Shown here one piece after another: positions 1 through 7,998 of a DNA stretch of 41,919 bases; the stretch's first letter is position 1; each line of letters opens with the position of its first letter. The stretch lies in the IMG/VR virus record IMGVR_UViG_3300017917_002418, positions 1-41,919 of that record. One strand, 5' to 3'. The notes under the pieces were generated by a model. The model searched no databases. It was given only the letters and a program-made list of their open reading frames with translations, and was not told the origin of the DNA. A program made the position numbers and the translations under genes. This DNA comes from a virus.

Positions 1-1095
1 AGAAGCGATCAACATATCTAAGATCTCAAGATCAATCTCTAAAGAGATGTACTCAGACATTACAGCTGTTAATTCAGCTTCAGCATCCAATGAATGGTAA
101 GCATTCAAGTCTTGAGCGAATTCAGGAGTCCATTGAGATTTCAACTTCTTAGTTTTAGCTACGATAGCTTCAGATCTCATTTGAACGTTGATTTGAGGAA
201 TTACAATGCTAGTAGCAGATTCTCCGTTAGGAGTAGAATAAGAAGCACCAGCTTCAAAGTCACCTCTTGCATTGTCTTTAGTTACTTTGTTGTATTCTAC
301 CAAATAAGTGAAAGCACCTGCGAAAGAAGCTAACGCTTTGTTGATGAAGAATACTACAGAAGTACCACCGGTTGAACCAGAAACGTAAGTGAATTGTTGT
401 AACACATCACTGAAAAGTACAGTTGAACCAGAAGTTAAAAGGAATCCTCTTACTCCTAATAAATCTACATCAGCAGAGATAGAAGAAGTTGGAACAGCAA
501 CACGAGTGATAGTTTTAGCAGCAGCAGAAGCTGAGTAATCACTGTCGAAGTTCAATTCAGACCAAGCAGCAGAAGCTGATGAAAATGCAGCAACTGAAGA
601 AGATACTGAAGAAGAGAATTGGTTAGTAGAGTAAGTGAAACGACCAGCTCCGTATAAAGCACCAGTTGAGGTGTTACCGAAGTTAGCAGAAGAGTTACCA
701 TACATTGAGCTATCTCCAGGGAAAGGATTCTTATCAGTTCCGTATTGGAAATCTAAGAAGAATACAAGACCTGAAGGTAAATTCATTGGCTGAACGCTAA
801 CGAATTCTTTAGCAGCGATCTGTCCGAATACCTTTCTTACTAAAGGTAAAGCGATACCAGCCCATTGCTCACCAGTACCAGTTGTGAAGCTAGCACCAGT
901 TCCAGTTTGTGATTGCTCAACAACCAATTGTTTTGCTTGGTTCTCAAGAATCATTGACATATTATTCTTTTCAGTCTCACTACCCATACCTTCTAAAAGG
1001 CCTGTAGCACCCCATTTTTTTGCCAATCTAGCAGCGTCAGATTGCAAAGACTGCCATGGGTTAGCAGATTCTAATAATGATTGTACGTTTGACAT
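1..1095 (-). CDS. 23: Major capsid protein gp23 (3' end outside window)
   Basis: This is the T4-type major head protein that forms the hexamers of the capsid shell. The first 365 codons are visible and the gene runs off the left edge. Residues near the visible end read LKAQWTPEFAQDLNAYHSLD, followed by AEAELT and LEIDLEILDML, a conserved gp23 signature. An N-terminal stretch of about 60 residues includes ENQAKQLVVE. In T4, gp23 is cut by the prohead protease after a hydrophobic-x-Glu near residue 65, so Glu60 is the likely cleavage point here (inference). The start is the ATG at 1095, 25 nt after the scaffold gene stops. No Shine-Dalgarno or CTATTTATA motif lies in that gap, so it is probably co-transcribed with the scaffold gene. 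Confidence 0.97.
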   Translation of the reverse strand, partial: MSNVQSLLESANPWQSLQSDAARLAKKWGATGLLEGMGSETEKNNMSMILENQAKQLVVEQSQTGTGASFTTGTGEQWAGIALPLVRKVFGQIAAKEFVSVQPMNLPSGLVFFLDFQYGTDKNPFPGDSSMYGNSSANFGNTSTGALYGAGRFTYSTNQFSSSVSSSVAAFSSASAAWSELNFDSDYSASAAAKTITRVAVPTSSISADVDLLGVRGFLLTSGSTVLFSDVLQQFTYVSGSTGGTSVVFFINKALASFAGAFTYLVEYNKVTKDNARGDFEAGASYSTPNGESATSIVIPQINVQMRSEAIVAKTKKLKSQWTPEFAQDLNAYHSLDAEAELTAVMSEYISLEIDLEILDMLIAS

Positions 1096-1120
1096 TTTTA
1101 TTTAATGTAGTTTTTTTGTT

Positions 1121-2035
1121 TTATTTTAAGCCTGCAAGTTTTCTCATTCTTTCGAATACCGGATTTACTTCTACCACAGGCTGTTTTGGTGAAGTTCCGA
1201 CGGGTTTTGAAGCAAACCCTTTGCTTTCTCTTACCAACTCTTTTTTGTCTGTTTTGTTTAAACCAGCACTTAGAGTCTCGTAAACTAACTTAGCTTCTTT
1301 TACTGTTTCAGCATTATCAAATGCAGCAAGTACTTGTACTTTTTGTGCTTCTGATAAGTTCTTAGCTTTGAAAATTTTGTTAGTGTAAAGTAATTTAGAA
1401 TTAAGAAGATTAACTTCCTGTAATTCTGATCTTAAGGTTTTAATTGCTTCTAAAGCTTCAGCTAAGTCGTTTTCAAGAGTTCTCATTTTTTCTGTTTCTC
1501 TCTCTTCTTTCTCATCTTCTACTTTTTCTGCCATAATTTTACCTGGTTCTTCTATAGGCTCTTCATCAGCTTCACCTAAGTCTACAGTTTCTTCTTCTCC
1601 GGGCTCTTCTTCTGTTTCTTCTTCGGCATGTTCATGTCCAGCTTCTAGCTCACCAGCTTCAATCATCTCGTCAACCACACTTTCAATAAACTTTTCCAAA
1701 TCTTCGGCAGTCATGTTATCGAAGTCGATTTCTTCTTCCTCTTCAGTTTCTACTTCTCCGTCAGGCATTTCCTCAGTTTCTTCTTCTGATTCATCTTCTA
1801 ACTCTCTAAGTAATTCTTCAAGGTTGATTTCCTCCATAGAATCAGCATCTTCGTGTTTTACTTCTTCCATGTGAGTTTCATCTTCTTCTTCCATTTCTGA
1901 CAATTTTTGTTCAAGCATTGATTTCAAGTGAGGAGTGAAGGCTTCCTCTAATGCAGCTTTAGCATTAGTGATAGCTACTTCCTTTACAGCTTTTGCATCA
2001 GCAATCGCTTCTTTTAACAATTCTCTGTTTGTCAT
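1121..2035 (-). CDS. 22: Prohead core scaffold protein, gp22-like
   Basis: This is probably the main internal scaffold on which gp23 assembles and which the prohead protease later degrades. The 304-residue product has a helical N-terminus (ELLKEAIADAKAVKE, then NAKAALEEAF), a long Glu/Asp-rich middle at about residues 45-180, a coiled-coil region at about 180-260, and a short C-terminal tail ending FERMRKLAGLK. Extreme acidity, predicted coiled coil and position directly before gp23 match gp22 of T4-like phages. Several LxE and IxE tripeptides are possible gp21 sites. A 191-nt leader precedes it, with an upstream terminator, a CTATTTATG motif and a small hairpin, so it probably has its own promoter. 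The start ATG at 2035 has an AGGA-like element just upstream. Confidence 0.88.
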   Translation of the reverse strand: MTNRELLKEAIADAKAVKEVAITNAKAALEEAFTPHLKSMLEQKLSEMEEEDETHMEEVKHEDADSMEEINLEELLRELEDESEEETEEMPDGEVETEEEEEIDFDNMTAEDLEKFIESVVDEMIEAGELEAGHEHAEEETEEEPGEEETVDLGEADEEPIEEPGKIMAEKVEDEKEERETEKMRTLENDLAEALEAIKTLRSELQEVNLLNSKLLYTNKIFKAKNLSEAQKVQVLAAFDNAETVKEAKLVYETLSAGLNKTDKKELVRESKGFASKPVGTSPKQPVVEVNPVFERMRKLAGLK

Positions 2036-2112
2036 TTTTTCCTAATAATAAGTTTGTTTTGGAAATACGCTTAATATAAAGAGCGTAATAAGTGTTTGTG
2101 TAAAAATTGGGG

Positions 2113-2134
2113 GTACCGTATTTAGAACCGGTAC
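2113..2134 (-). other. Hairpin in the gp22 leader
   Basis: A 6-bp inverted repeat (GTACCG and CGGTAC) with a 10-nt loop lies between the CTATTTATG motif and the gp22 start. It has no immediate U-run, so it does not look like a terminator. It may be a leader structure or chance. Confidence 0.3.
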
Positions 2135-2141
2135 ATATACT

Positions 2142-2150
2142 CATAAATAG
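2142..2150 (-). promoter_or_regulatory. CTATTTATG motif upstream of gp22
   Basis: This is a one-mismatch copy of the recurring CTATTTATA motif. It sits just downstream of a terminator and 106 nt before the gp22 start, where a promoter for 22-23 would be expected. Its function is inferred. Confidence 0.45.
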
Positions 2151-2160
2151 TATTACTTTT

Positions 2161-2197
2161 TTCAAAAATAAAAACCCCCCGGTTTTAAAGGAGGGTT
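2161..2197 (-). terminator. Rho-independent terminator after the HNH gene
   Basis: On the minus strand, AACCCTCC pairs with GGGGGGTT (one G-U pair) around a 9-nt loop and is followed by a T-rich tract. It lies about 30 nt after the HNH gene stop and just before the gp22 promoter-like motif. Confidence 0.75.
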
Positions 2198-2226
2198 GGT
2201 CTAAGGAACTGTTACCCAAGGAGGGG

Positions 2227-2952
2227 TTAGAGTATCTTATCTAGTTTATTTCTATTTCCTTTATAATTTTTATACCCGTACTGTTCTGCAATCTTACCGG
2301 TTATAAAAAGTGGCTGTAAGTTTTTATAGTTAAAGCATTCCTTTTGTTCTTCTACATCCTCTAAGTTATACGAAGCACAGGGTCTTATATGATCAATCTC
2401 CCATACTTTGCCATGATTGCTCCAATTCATTTCCGGTAAAAACTGTTTTTCCAAATGTTCGACCGCTTGCTCTATTGTACAGCCAAGAAGTGTTATTGCT
2501 GAATGTTTTTTATTTACATTTCCTCCGGAAGTGTGTCTCTTTATTGCATCTAGTAGTCTTAACCTCAGTAGGTATTTTACCTTGTGGTTAGGATCGTTCT
2601 CTTTTCTACTTTTACTATATGCGTTTTCCCATTCTTTACCAGTTAGCTGCCTCCATTTATCATGAGCTATTGCAGTACAGACTTTACATCTTGCTGCTAA
2701 TCCATACTTACCTGCTTTTAATTTACTATACTCTGCAAATGTTTTGACTTCTTTGCAAGTTGTGCAGGTCTTGTATCCCGGTAAATCTGGTGTTTTTAAA
2801 CGGGTTGGTGACTTTTTACTATAGTAATGCTTATCATGATTTACTTTACAGCAAACCTTACATTCTCTTTGTAAACCGTCTTTTCTAAGTTTATTTCTGC
2901 TAAACTTTTCAACAGATTTTGTTTCTTTGCAGGTTGGGCATGTCTTTTCCAT
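2227..2952 (-). CDS. HNH endonuclease with two zinc-ribbon modules
   Basis: This is a probable free-standing homing endonuclease. Two similar N-terminal modules each carry two CxxC knuckles (Cys5/8 with Cys31/34, and Cys63/66 with Cys89/92), suggesting tandem zinc-binding DNA-recognition units. The C-terminal half carries an HNH/ββα-metal core: WEIDHIRPC at about residues 184-192 with the Asp187-His188 pair, and NLQPLF at 211-216 supplying the distal Asn. It sits between protease gene 21 and scaffold gene 22, which are adjacent in T4. It has a CTATTTATA motif 4 nt before its ATG and a terminator after it, so it looks like a self-contained insert. The HNH call is firm. Homing is inferred from location. 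Confidence 0.9.
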   Translation of the reverse strand: MEKTCPTCKETKSVEKFSRNKLRKDGLQRECKVCCKVNHDKHYYSKKSPTRLKTPDLPGYKTCTTCKEVKTFAEYSKLKAGKYGLAARCKVCTAIAHDKWRQLTGKEWENAYSKSRKENDPNHKVKYLLRLRLLDAIKRHTSGGNVNKKHSAITLLGCTIEQAVEHLEKQFLPEMNWSNHGKVWEIDHIRPCASYNLEDVEEQKECFNYKNLQPLFITGKIAEQYGYKNYKGNRNKLDKIL

Positions 2953-2956
2953 CTAT

Positions 2957-2965
2957 TATAAATAG
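2957..2965 (-). promoter_or_regulatory. CTATTTATA motif 4 nt before the HNH start
   Basis: Exact copy of the recurring motif, ending 4 nt before the ATG of the HNH gene and 30 nt after the gp21 stop. That spacing leaves no room for a Shine-Dalgarno. Confidence 0.5.
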
Positions 2966-2995
2966 TTGGATTTTGAAAAAGTATGTTGGGTTTTA

Positions 2996-3613
2996 TTAAA
3001 ATAATGGACAGTTGCCGTGTGCGCAAAGAATTTCTCGAATGATCTCGTTAGCTTTTGTATAGTGTGTATTACTTATAGTTAAAGATTCATTCATACTCTG
3101 CTTACCGGTAGGATACATCCAAGATCCAGGATTTGATGGAGTAGATACAAAATCGAAGCATAGTAATTCAAAATCCGGCTGTACTTCTAATGTTTCTCCC
3201 ATCTGTTTAACTGATCCCATTCCTCTTGAAGAAACTCCAACAGTGATTCCTGACTGTATTAATGCTTTTAGAATATTACCTGAAGGTGTTGGAAGGATTT
3301 CAATCTTACCCATAATGTGATCACCGTCCCACCAAATGTCTTTAATGTTATGACATACGTTCTTAAGGTTAATTACGGTAGATTCTGGATGGTCTAATTC
3401 ACCAACTGCTCTGTTTTGCTTAACAGAATCCATATACTTATTGATTTCCCTGTCCCAGATCTTCTTGCTATAGTATCTCCCGTTGCCGTTCTTTACTTCG
3501 GCAGTAGCTAAGATACCCTCAACAAGAGGCATTCCGGATTCACTTCTACCCTCAGTTAAGGTTACTGTGCTGGGTTTAAATGAGATGGTTTCAATAAGTA
3601 AATTTTTGTTCAT
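2996..3613 (-). CDS. 21: Prohead core protease gp21
   Basis: This is the T4-type prohead maturation protease (peptidase family S77), which cleaves scaffold and capsid proteins after hydrophobic-x-Glu. The 205-residue product shows the expected His in GELDHPE (His75), the catalytic Ser in VGVSSRGMGSV (about Ser128/129) and an Asp in CFDFVSTPS (about Asp154). I chose the ATG at 3613, giving MNKNLLIE, because it follows the previous stop by 2 nt. A start at 3661 would overlap that gene by 46 nt and add a lysine/arginine-rich leader with no family match. It sits between a 450-residue head-region gene and the HNH insert, in the T4 gene 21 position. Confidence 0.93.
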   Translation of the reverse strand: MNKNLLIETISFKPSTVTLTEGRSESGMPLVEGILATAEVKNGNGRYYSKKIWDREINKYMDSVKQNRAVGELDHPESTVINLKNVCHNIKDIWWDGDHIMGKIEILPTPSGNILKALIQSGITVGVSSRGMGSVKQMGETLEVQPDFELLCFDFVSTPSNPGSWMYPTGKQSMNESLTISNTHYTKANEIIREILCAHGNCPLF

Positions 3614-3615
3614 TA

Positions 3616-4968
3616 TTAATATCCTTTTTTCTTTAACACGCTTTTCATTGCTTCTTGCCAAACTGGTTTCTTTTCTTTAGCTTCATCAATGATTTCTTCT
3701 CCACCTGCTGCAGTTGGTTTTACGCTGTCTCCAGAAACTCTCTTTGCTGCTTTAGCTTTTTGAGCTTCGTACATCTTTTTCTTCTTTTCAAGTACAGCAA
3801 TATCTTTCTTAATTTCTTTTACTGTGTTTTTATCAACCATTTCTTTCATGTCTTCGCTTTCAGTCATGGCTAATTTGTTTTTTAGTTCTTCGATTTTTTC
3901 TTGAACTTTGTTTGCTTTATATTCATAAGCAGCAACTTCACCTAACTTTTCAATTTCCTTAAGGTGCTTTTCAATTGCTCTTTTCTTAGCTTCTGTTAAA
4001 GTATTCATATTTTCTTCTAGGGATTCATGTTGACTAGCAAAATAAGCTTTTAGGCCTTTTTCTGCATCTTCTTTAGTATCGTAATGTGCTTTCCACATTT
4101 TACCAGTTTTACCGGAAAGGATTCTCCACTTGTCTCCAACTTTTTTAATGTTAGAACCAGGTACTTTATCTTCTTCTAAAGAAGAACCTGTTGCTTTTTC
4201 ATAAGGAGGTAAATCTTGTTCTGTCCAACCTAAATAACTTCCGTATCTTAGAGCAGTTGTGTAGTATCTTTCTGCTTTTAAAAAGTCTCCTTCCCCGTAA
4301 GCTTCAAGCCCCTTGTCGTAGTTGTAATAAGCCATCTGCTCATCCTCTTGATCAGCATCATAATCCCCATCAGAGCTTCCGTAAAATACCTCGTTTAGTT
4401 TAACTGGTTCCATTCCGGATGATTTGTATTTACCTGTTACTTCTTTAGTTGGACCTAAACCAGGAGCATCCTCAGTATATCCGATGCCTTTAATACCAAA
4501 TACTCCATCTTTAATGTAGTGCATTGGATCTTTTTCAAGGTTCTTAAATACGATCTTCTTAAGTTCCTCTTCTGTCTTATCTGCATTCTTAGGATCTTTC
4601 ATTTCAGCATAATACCCTTTTAGTATTTCTGCTGTTGAAATGTTATTGTTATTTGATTTATCTTCATAATCATACCCTGCAATTTCTTTTTCTTCAACAG
4701 ATTTGTCGGTCTTTTTAAGGTCTGATTTTATTTTTTCTGTGTTTTCATTAAAGATTTTAAACCAGTTAGGTTCGTTTTCTCTTTGTACTAGTACTCCGGT
4801 TATACCTTCTGAGATAATTCCTCTTTCGGTCAAGTTGTGAATTGCTTGATCAAATGTAAGTGCACCAGTTACTACGTTAGGAAACATAGTTCTAGCTTCC
4901 TTAATAAAAAGTTCTTTATTACCTTTACCTTCTTTAATAAGGTTGTATTTATTTTGTAGGCTTTTCAT
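3616..4968 (-). CDS. Unknown head-region protein, 450 aa
   Basis: I do not recognise this protein. It occupies the place of T4 genes 67/68 (prohead core) between portal and protease. Visible parts are an N-terminus with NLIKE and LFIKE tripeptides that fit the gp21 cleavage pattern, and a glycine-containing segment at about residues 155-185. There is also a TPR-like helix pair (YNYDKGLEAYGEGDFLKAER, about 215-235), a short segment with KWRILSGKTGKMWKAHYD at about 285-305, and a Lys/Glu-rich coiled coil over the last 130 residues ending KSVLKKKGY. A packaged core or internal head protein is plausible from position and composition, but this is inference. Confidence 0.8.
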   Translation of the reverse strand: MKSLQNKYNLIKEGKGNKELFIKEARTMFPNVVTGALTFDQAIHNLTERGIISEGITGVLVQRENEPNWFKIFNENTEKIKSDLKKTDKSVEEKEIAGYDYEDKSNNNNISTAEILKGYYAEMKDPKNADKTEEELKKIVFKNLEKDPMHYIKDGVFGIKGIGYTEDAPGLGPTKEVTGKYKSSGMEPVKLNEVFYGSSDGDYDADQEDEQMAYYNYDKGLEAYGEGDFLKAERYYTTALRYGSYLGWTEQDLPPYEKATGSSLEEDKVPGSNIKKVGDKWRILSGKTGKMWKAHYDTKEDAEKGLKAYFASQHESLEENMNTLTEAKKRAIEKHLKEIEKLGEVAAYEYKANKVQEKIEELKNKLAMTESEDMKEMVDKNTVKEIKKDIAVLEKKKKMYEAQKAKAAKRVSGDSVKPTAAGGEEIIDEAKEKKPVWQEAMKSVLKKKGY

Positions 4969-4972
4969 ATGT

Positions 4973-4981
4973 TATAAATAT
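4973..4981 (-). promoter_or_regulatory. ATATTTATA motif 4 nt before a start
   Basis: Copy of the recurring motif, 4 nt upstream of the ATG of the 450-residue head-region gene and 7 nt after the preceding stop. Confidence 0.45.
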
Positions 4982-4988
4982 CTATAAG

Positions 4989-5210
4989 TTATTTCCAAAG
5001 GTCTTTATATTCCATTCCCTTGGCTGCTTTCCTGGTCTTAGCTTTGTCTACAAGTTTCCACCCCATTTTTAGGTAGTAGTTACGTGAAGTACCTTTAGCA
5101 TTCTTATTAGGATTAAAAGCATAAGGGGTGTTATAAGCACCAGCAGCTCCAGAGGTTGATTCTTCCTCAAGTAATTCTTTAAGTTGGTGCTTAAACTGAG
5201 TCCTAGTCAT
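4989..5210 (-). CDS. Small head-region protein, 73 aa
   Basis: This is a small basic protein of unknown function. The first 18 residues are amphipathic and end LKELLEE, again matching the hydrophobic-x-Glu pattern. A Ser/Gly/Ala linker follows, then AGAYNTPYAFNPN and a Lys-rich tail. It lies 2 nt after the 5213-6046 gene stop, inside the portal-protease interval, so a small core or internal protein like T4 gp67/gp68 is conceivable. No motif confirms this. Confidence 0.72.
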   Translation of the reverse strand: MTRTQFKHQLKELLEEESTSGAAGAYNTPYAFNPNKNAKGTSRNYYLKMGWKLVDKAKTRKAAKGMEYKDLWK

Positions 5211-5212
5211 GG

Positions 5213-6046
5213 TTATAATTGATTGACTAGTTCGTAGTACTGTAGTAAATCAATGATTGAATCATTGGTTACTTTTTCAGTCTTAGAAACTGGTTTGATG
5301 TACTTTAATACTTCGACAAGTTTAATTTGCATTACTTTGTCTGCATTGGTTTTAATTTTCTGCTTAAGTAAATCTCTCACCTCTACAATCTTGATATTGT
5401 AATACTCTTTTAATTTATCTGTATTATCAACAGAAGTAATAACTTCTCTTAGAATGTCTTTCTGCTGGGTGTTTAAATGATCATACTTCTCATTAAATTT
5501 TTCAAGAAGTAATTTATAAGTTAATACTCTTAAGTCTTTACCGTACCCTTTATATTCTTCAAGTAGTGTATCTGCAGGTAGGGTAGCAGGTGCTTTAGTT
5601 AAATGCTCTAATAATGTAAACTTATTATTGATTACTACTTGAGGAGCTACTTTTTCTGAAGATTGATTTTCAATCAAGTTGTTTAATGCTGCAAATATTT
5701 TGTAGTTGTTTACTTTTACTTTGAAAAATTTCTCAACATTGTAATTATCTCGAATTTCTTTTACTAGGTTGTATTTTTGTTTTCTGATTTCTGATCTTTT
5801 TAACTTTGTTGAGGTCTCAACTAGAGTATTAATAATCATCTCAGCTTTTGATTCACTAAGGTTCTTAAAAGAAGTTAGTTGCTCGTATAATTTATACTCT
5901 TTTCCTAATTCTGTATTAACAAAATACTTTTTTAAGATATTGATAGCGACAGAATTTTTACCTTCTAACGTATCAGAGGTAATCTGTCTTACCAGAAGTT
6001 CAAAAAGAAGTCCTGTGTTCTTGAATTTCGAGTGTTTGATTTGCAT
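5213..6046 (-). CDS. Unknown helical head-region protein, 277 aa
   Basis: This is probably a conserved phage protein of unknown function. It begins MQIKHSKFKNTGLLFELLV and is almost wholly helical and Lys/Glu/Asn-rich, with no signal peptide, membrane segment or enzyme motif I can name. The in-frame TTG at 6049 adds one residue, but the ATG at 6046 is the better start. It lies between portal and the 73-residue gene, and an ATATTTATT motif precedes it by about 15 nt. A role in head assembly is inferred only from its neighbours. Confidence 0.8.
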   Translation of the reverse strand: MQIKHSKFKNTGLLFELLVRQITSDTLEGKNSVAINILKKYFVNTELGKEYKLYEQLTSFKNLSESKAEMIINTLVETSTKLKRSEIRKQKYNLVKEIRDNYNVEKFFKVKVNNYKIFAALNNLIENQSSEKVAPQVVINNKFTLLEHLTKAPATLPADTLLEEYKGYGKDLRVLTYKLLLEKFNEKYDHLNTQQKDILREVITSVDNTDKLKEYYNIKIVEVRDLLKQKIKTNADKVMQIKLVEVLKYIKPVSKTEKVTNDSIIDLLQYYELVNQL

Positions 6047-6061
6047 CAATGTGTATTTTCT

Positions 6062-6070
6062 AATAAATAT
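6062..6070 (-). promoter_or_regulatory. ATATTTATT motif in the portal-5213 gap
   Basis: Degenerate copy of the recurring motif in the 34-nt gap after the portal gene, about 15 nt upstream of the next ATG. Confidence 0.35.
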
Positions 6071-6080
6071 GTATTAATTT

Positions 6081-7970
6081 TTATTCCCTAATTTGTCTTT
6101 CATCTAATAAACTAGATGCTTTCTTTTCTGCTTCAAAAATCATCTTCTTCTTTGCTGGTATTTCTTCCAACACTCTGGTGTATTTAGAGAATTCTCTTCT
6201 GGTTGCTTCTAAGGCATAAGGTGAAGTTTTATCTCTTCCATATCCTTGCTGGTCATCAACTTTGTTAGCTTTTCTACCAAGTCTATCTTGTCCTAGAGGA
6301 TCATCTGTACCGTTAATGAACGATGCTTTTTCTTTAGGACGTCCCATTTCAGGTTCATCTTCATTGTATCCATCAGGTACGTTACCGGGTCTAGTGTAGA
6401 CTCTACCCTTACCATAAGCTGTTGCAATGTCATGAGGAGTACCGTAAGTCTCTCCAGATTCTAAAGGATCATTTCCTTCATTTTCAATCTGAGATAATCT
6501 GAATTTACGTTTAGCATCTTCTCTAACTAAGTCTCTCATTTCTTCATATTCATCTTGACTTAAGTGGAAGATGTTGTCGTAAATCCAATCTGAAGAAATC
6601 AATTGAGATTCCATCATCTGGGTAGCGAGATCCATTTTTTCTTTTAGTAATGCTACTCTTTCTTGATCATAGATAATAGAAGGAGTTGTTAGAGATAATT
6701 CAAAGTTAGTTAATGCTTCATCTCTATATCCTTGAATGTACAAATGAACAAATGCAATCTTGTACAGTTCAGAAACTATAATTCTCTGTATTTTTTCAAT
6801 GGTTCTACCAAAGCGAATATCTTCTGCAGCCAATGTAGCTTTTCCTTGTAATTTTTCATCATAACCAAGGAATGCTTTAGGTATTCTTAAGGCAGCAAAT
6901 AACTTATCTCTTAAATAATTAACGTCTGTAATACCGTCATACTGTAATCCGCCTAAGGTTTCAATCTTAGTTGATGTATCGTTTCCTCTCATAGGGATAT
7001 AAAAATCCTCCATAAGGTTCTGCATGTTGTATTTAAGGTTATACTCACCTGTTTGCTGGTCGATGTAAGGAGTTCTCTTCATTTTAGAGATTGCCTTCTG
7101 CATAAATCCTTCTACTTCATTTGGAGGAATACCACCAACGTTCATATAGAAAATACGCTTCTCAGGAGCTCTTACAATTCTATGAACTAACATTGCATCT
7201 TCCATTAAAGTATACTGCTTAAATAATTTTCTAGCAGGTTCAATGTAAGAACGGCCATAAGGTAAGAAGTTTACATCTGTTAAAAGACGGAAATGAGCTA
7301 TTTCGTAGTTATCAAAATAGATAGATTTGCCATCATGCTGATTAGGAGTCTTAAAGTATCCATAAGTATCAGCGGCTAGACCGTCTGGGTCATAACGGAA
7401 TCTAACAGCAGTTGGATTTTCTGGGTCATAATGTTCTTGTCTTTCTATGTTAAATGCTGCAAAAGGAATTACATTGTATACGCCAAACTTCTCTGAAGCT
7501 TCTAGTTTCAAGAAAAAGTCGCCGTATTTACACATATTCCTAATCCACCAACTTAAATTAAACTCAACGTTTAGTACATCGTAAAATAAGTTATAAAGGA
7601 TTTTTTGCACATTCTCATCATTTGATCTAATATGCAATACTTCTCCCATATCATTCTTCAAAGTAGATTCTTCTGAAAGAATATCTAAGGCTGAAGCGAT
7701 GATTGCATCAGTATCCATAGCATCGTATTCAGAGTAAAGCTGGGTTCTTAAAGTCTGATAATTAAAAGATGACTGATAGCCGTATAGAGATGTTGGAGAT
7801 GTTGTGTAAATTCTATTATACCTTGCAACCAGAGAGTTATTCTCTAGCTCTCCAGACATCTGAATTTGATTTGTGTCGGCGACTTTAAGTTGATCACCCC
7901 CAACATTCCTTATAATTACGTCTGTTGAGAATAGTCTACGTAGTCTCGAAAATACACTAGTGTCTGCCAT
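6081..7970 (-). CDS. 20: Portal vertex protein gp20
   Basis: This is the dodecameric portal at the unique head vertex, through which DNA is packaged and where the neck attaches. The 629-residue length is somewhat above T4 gp20 (about 524). Family signatures are clear: DAMDTDAIIASALDILSEES near residues 83-102, WWIRNMCKYGDFFLKLE, PERKIF-like APEKRIFYMNVGG, and the crown/stem segment DKLFAALRIPKAFLGYDEK then KATLAAEDIRFGRTIEKIQR. The C-terminal 130 residues are polar and Gly/Asp-rich and look like an extension. It lies 28 nt after the terminase gene with a CTATTTATA motif 19 nt before the ATG. Confidence 0.96.
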   Translation of the reverse strand: MADTSVFSRLRRLFSTDVIIRNVGGDQLKVADTNQIQMSGELENNSLVARYNRIYTTSPTSLYGYQSSFNYQTLRTQLYSEYDAMDTDAIIASALDILSEESTLKNDMGEVLHIRSNDENVQKILYNLFYDVLNVEFNLSWWIRNMCKYGDFFLKLEASEKFGVYNVIPFAAFNIERQEHYDPENPTAVRFRYDPDGLAADTYGYFKTPNQHDGKSIYFDNYEIAHFRLLTDVNFLPYGRSYIEPARKLFKQYTLMEDAMLVHRIVRAPEKRIFYMNVGGIPPNEVEGFMQKAISKMKRTPYIDQQTGEYNLKYNMQNLMEDFYIPMRGNDTSTKIETLGGLQYDGITDVNYLRDKLFAALRIPKAFLGYDEKLQGKATLAAEDIRFGRTIEKIQRIIVSELYKIAFVHLYIQGYRDEALTNFELSLTTPSIIYDQERVALLKEKMDLATQMMESQLISSDWIYDNIFHLSQDEYEEMRDLVREDAKRKFRLSQIENEGNDPLESGETYGTPHDIATAYGKGRVYTRPGNVPDGYNEDEPEMGRPKEKASFINGTDDPLGQDRLGRKANKVDDQQGYGRDKTSPYALEATRREFSKYTRVLEEIPAKKKMIFEAEKKASSLLDERQIRE

Positions 7971-7989
7971 TACTATTAATTAATATAAG

Positions 7990-7998
7990 TATAAATAG
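7990..7998 (-). promoter_or_regulatory. CTATTTATA motif before the portal gene
   Basis: Exact motif directly abutting the terminase stop codon (TAA followed at once by CTATTTATA), 19 nt before the portal ATG. Confidence 0.5.

Noticed and set aside
94-1283. Plus-strand ORFs over gp23 and gp22
   Set aside because: They are antisense shadows of strongly supported minus-strand genes, with low-complexity Phe/Ser-rich translations.
1998-2219. 73-residue minus ORF upstream of gp22
   Set aside because: It spans the terminator and promoter-like motif and overlaps the gp22 start. It has no protein-like conservation pattern and is best explained as leader sequence.
2996-3661. Longer start for gp21 (MARSNEKRV...)
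   Set aside because: It would overlap the upstream gene by 46 nt, and the added Lys/Arg-rich leader is unlike the family. MNKNLLIE is the natural start.
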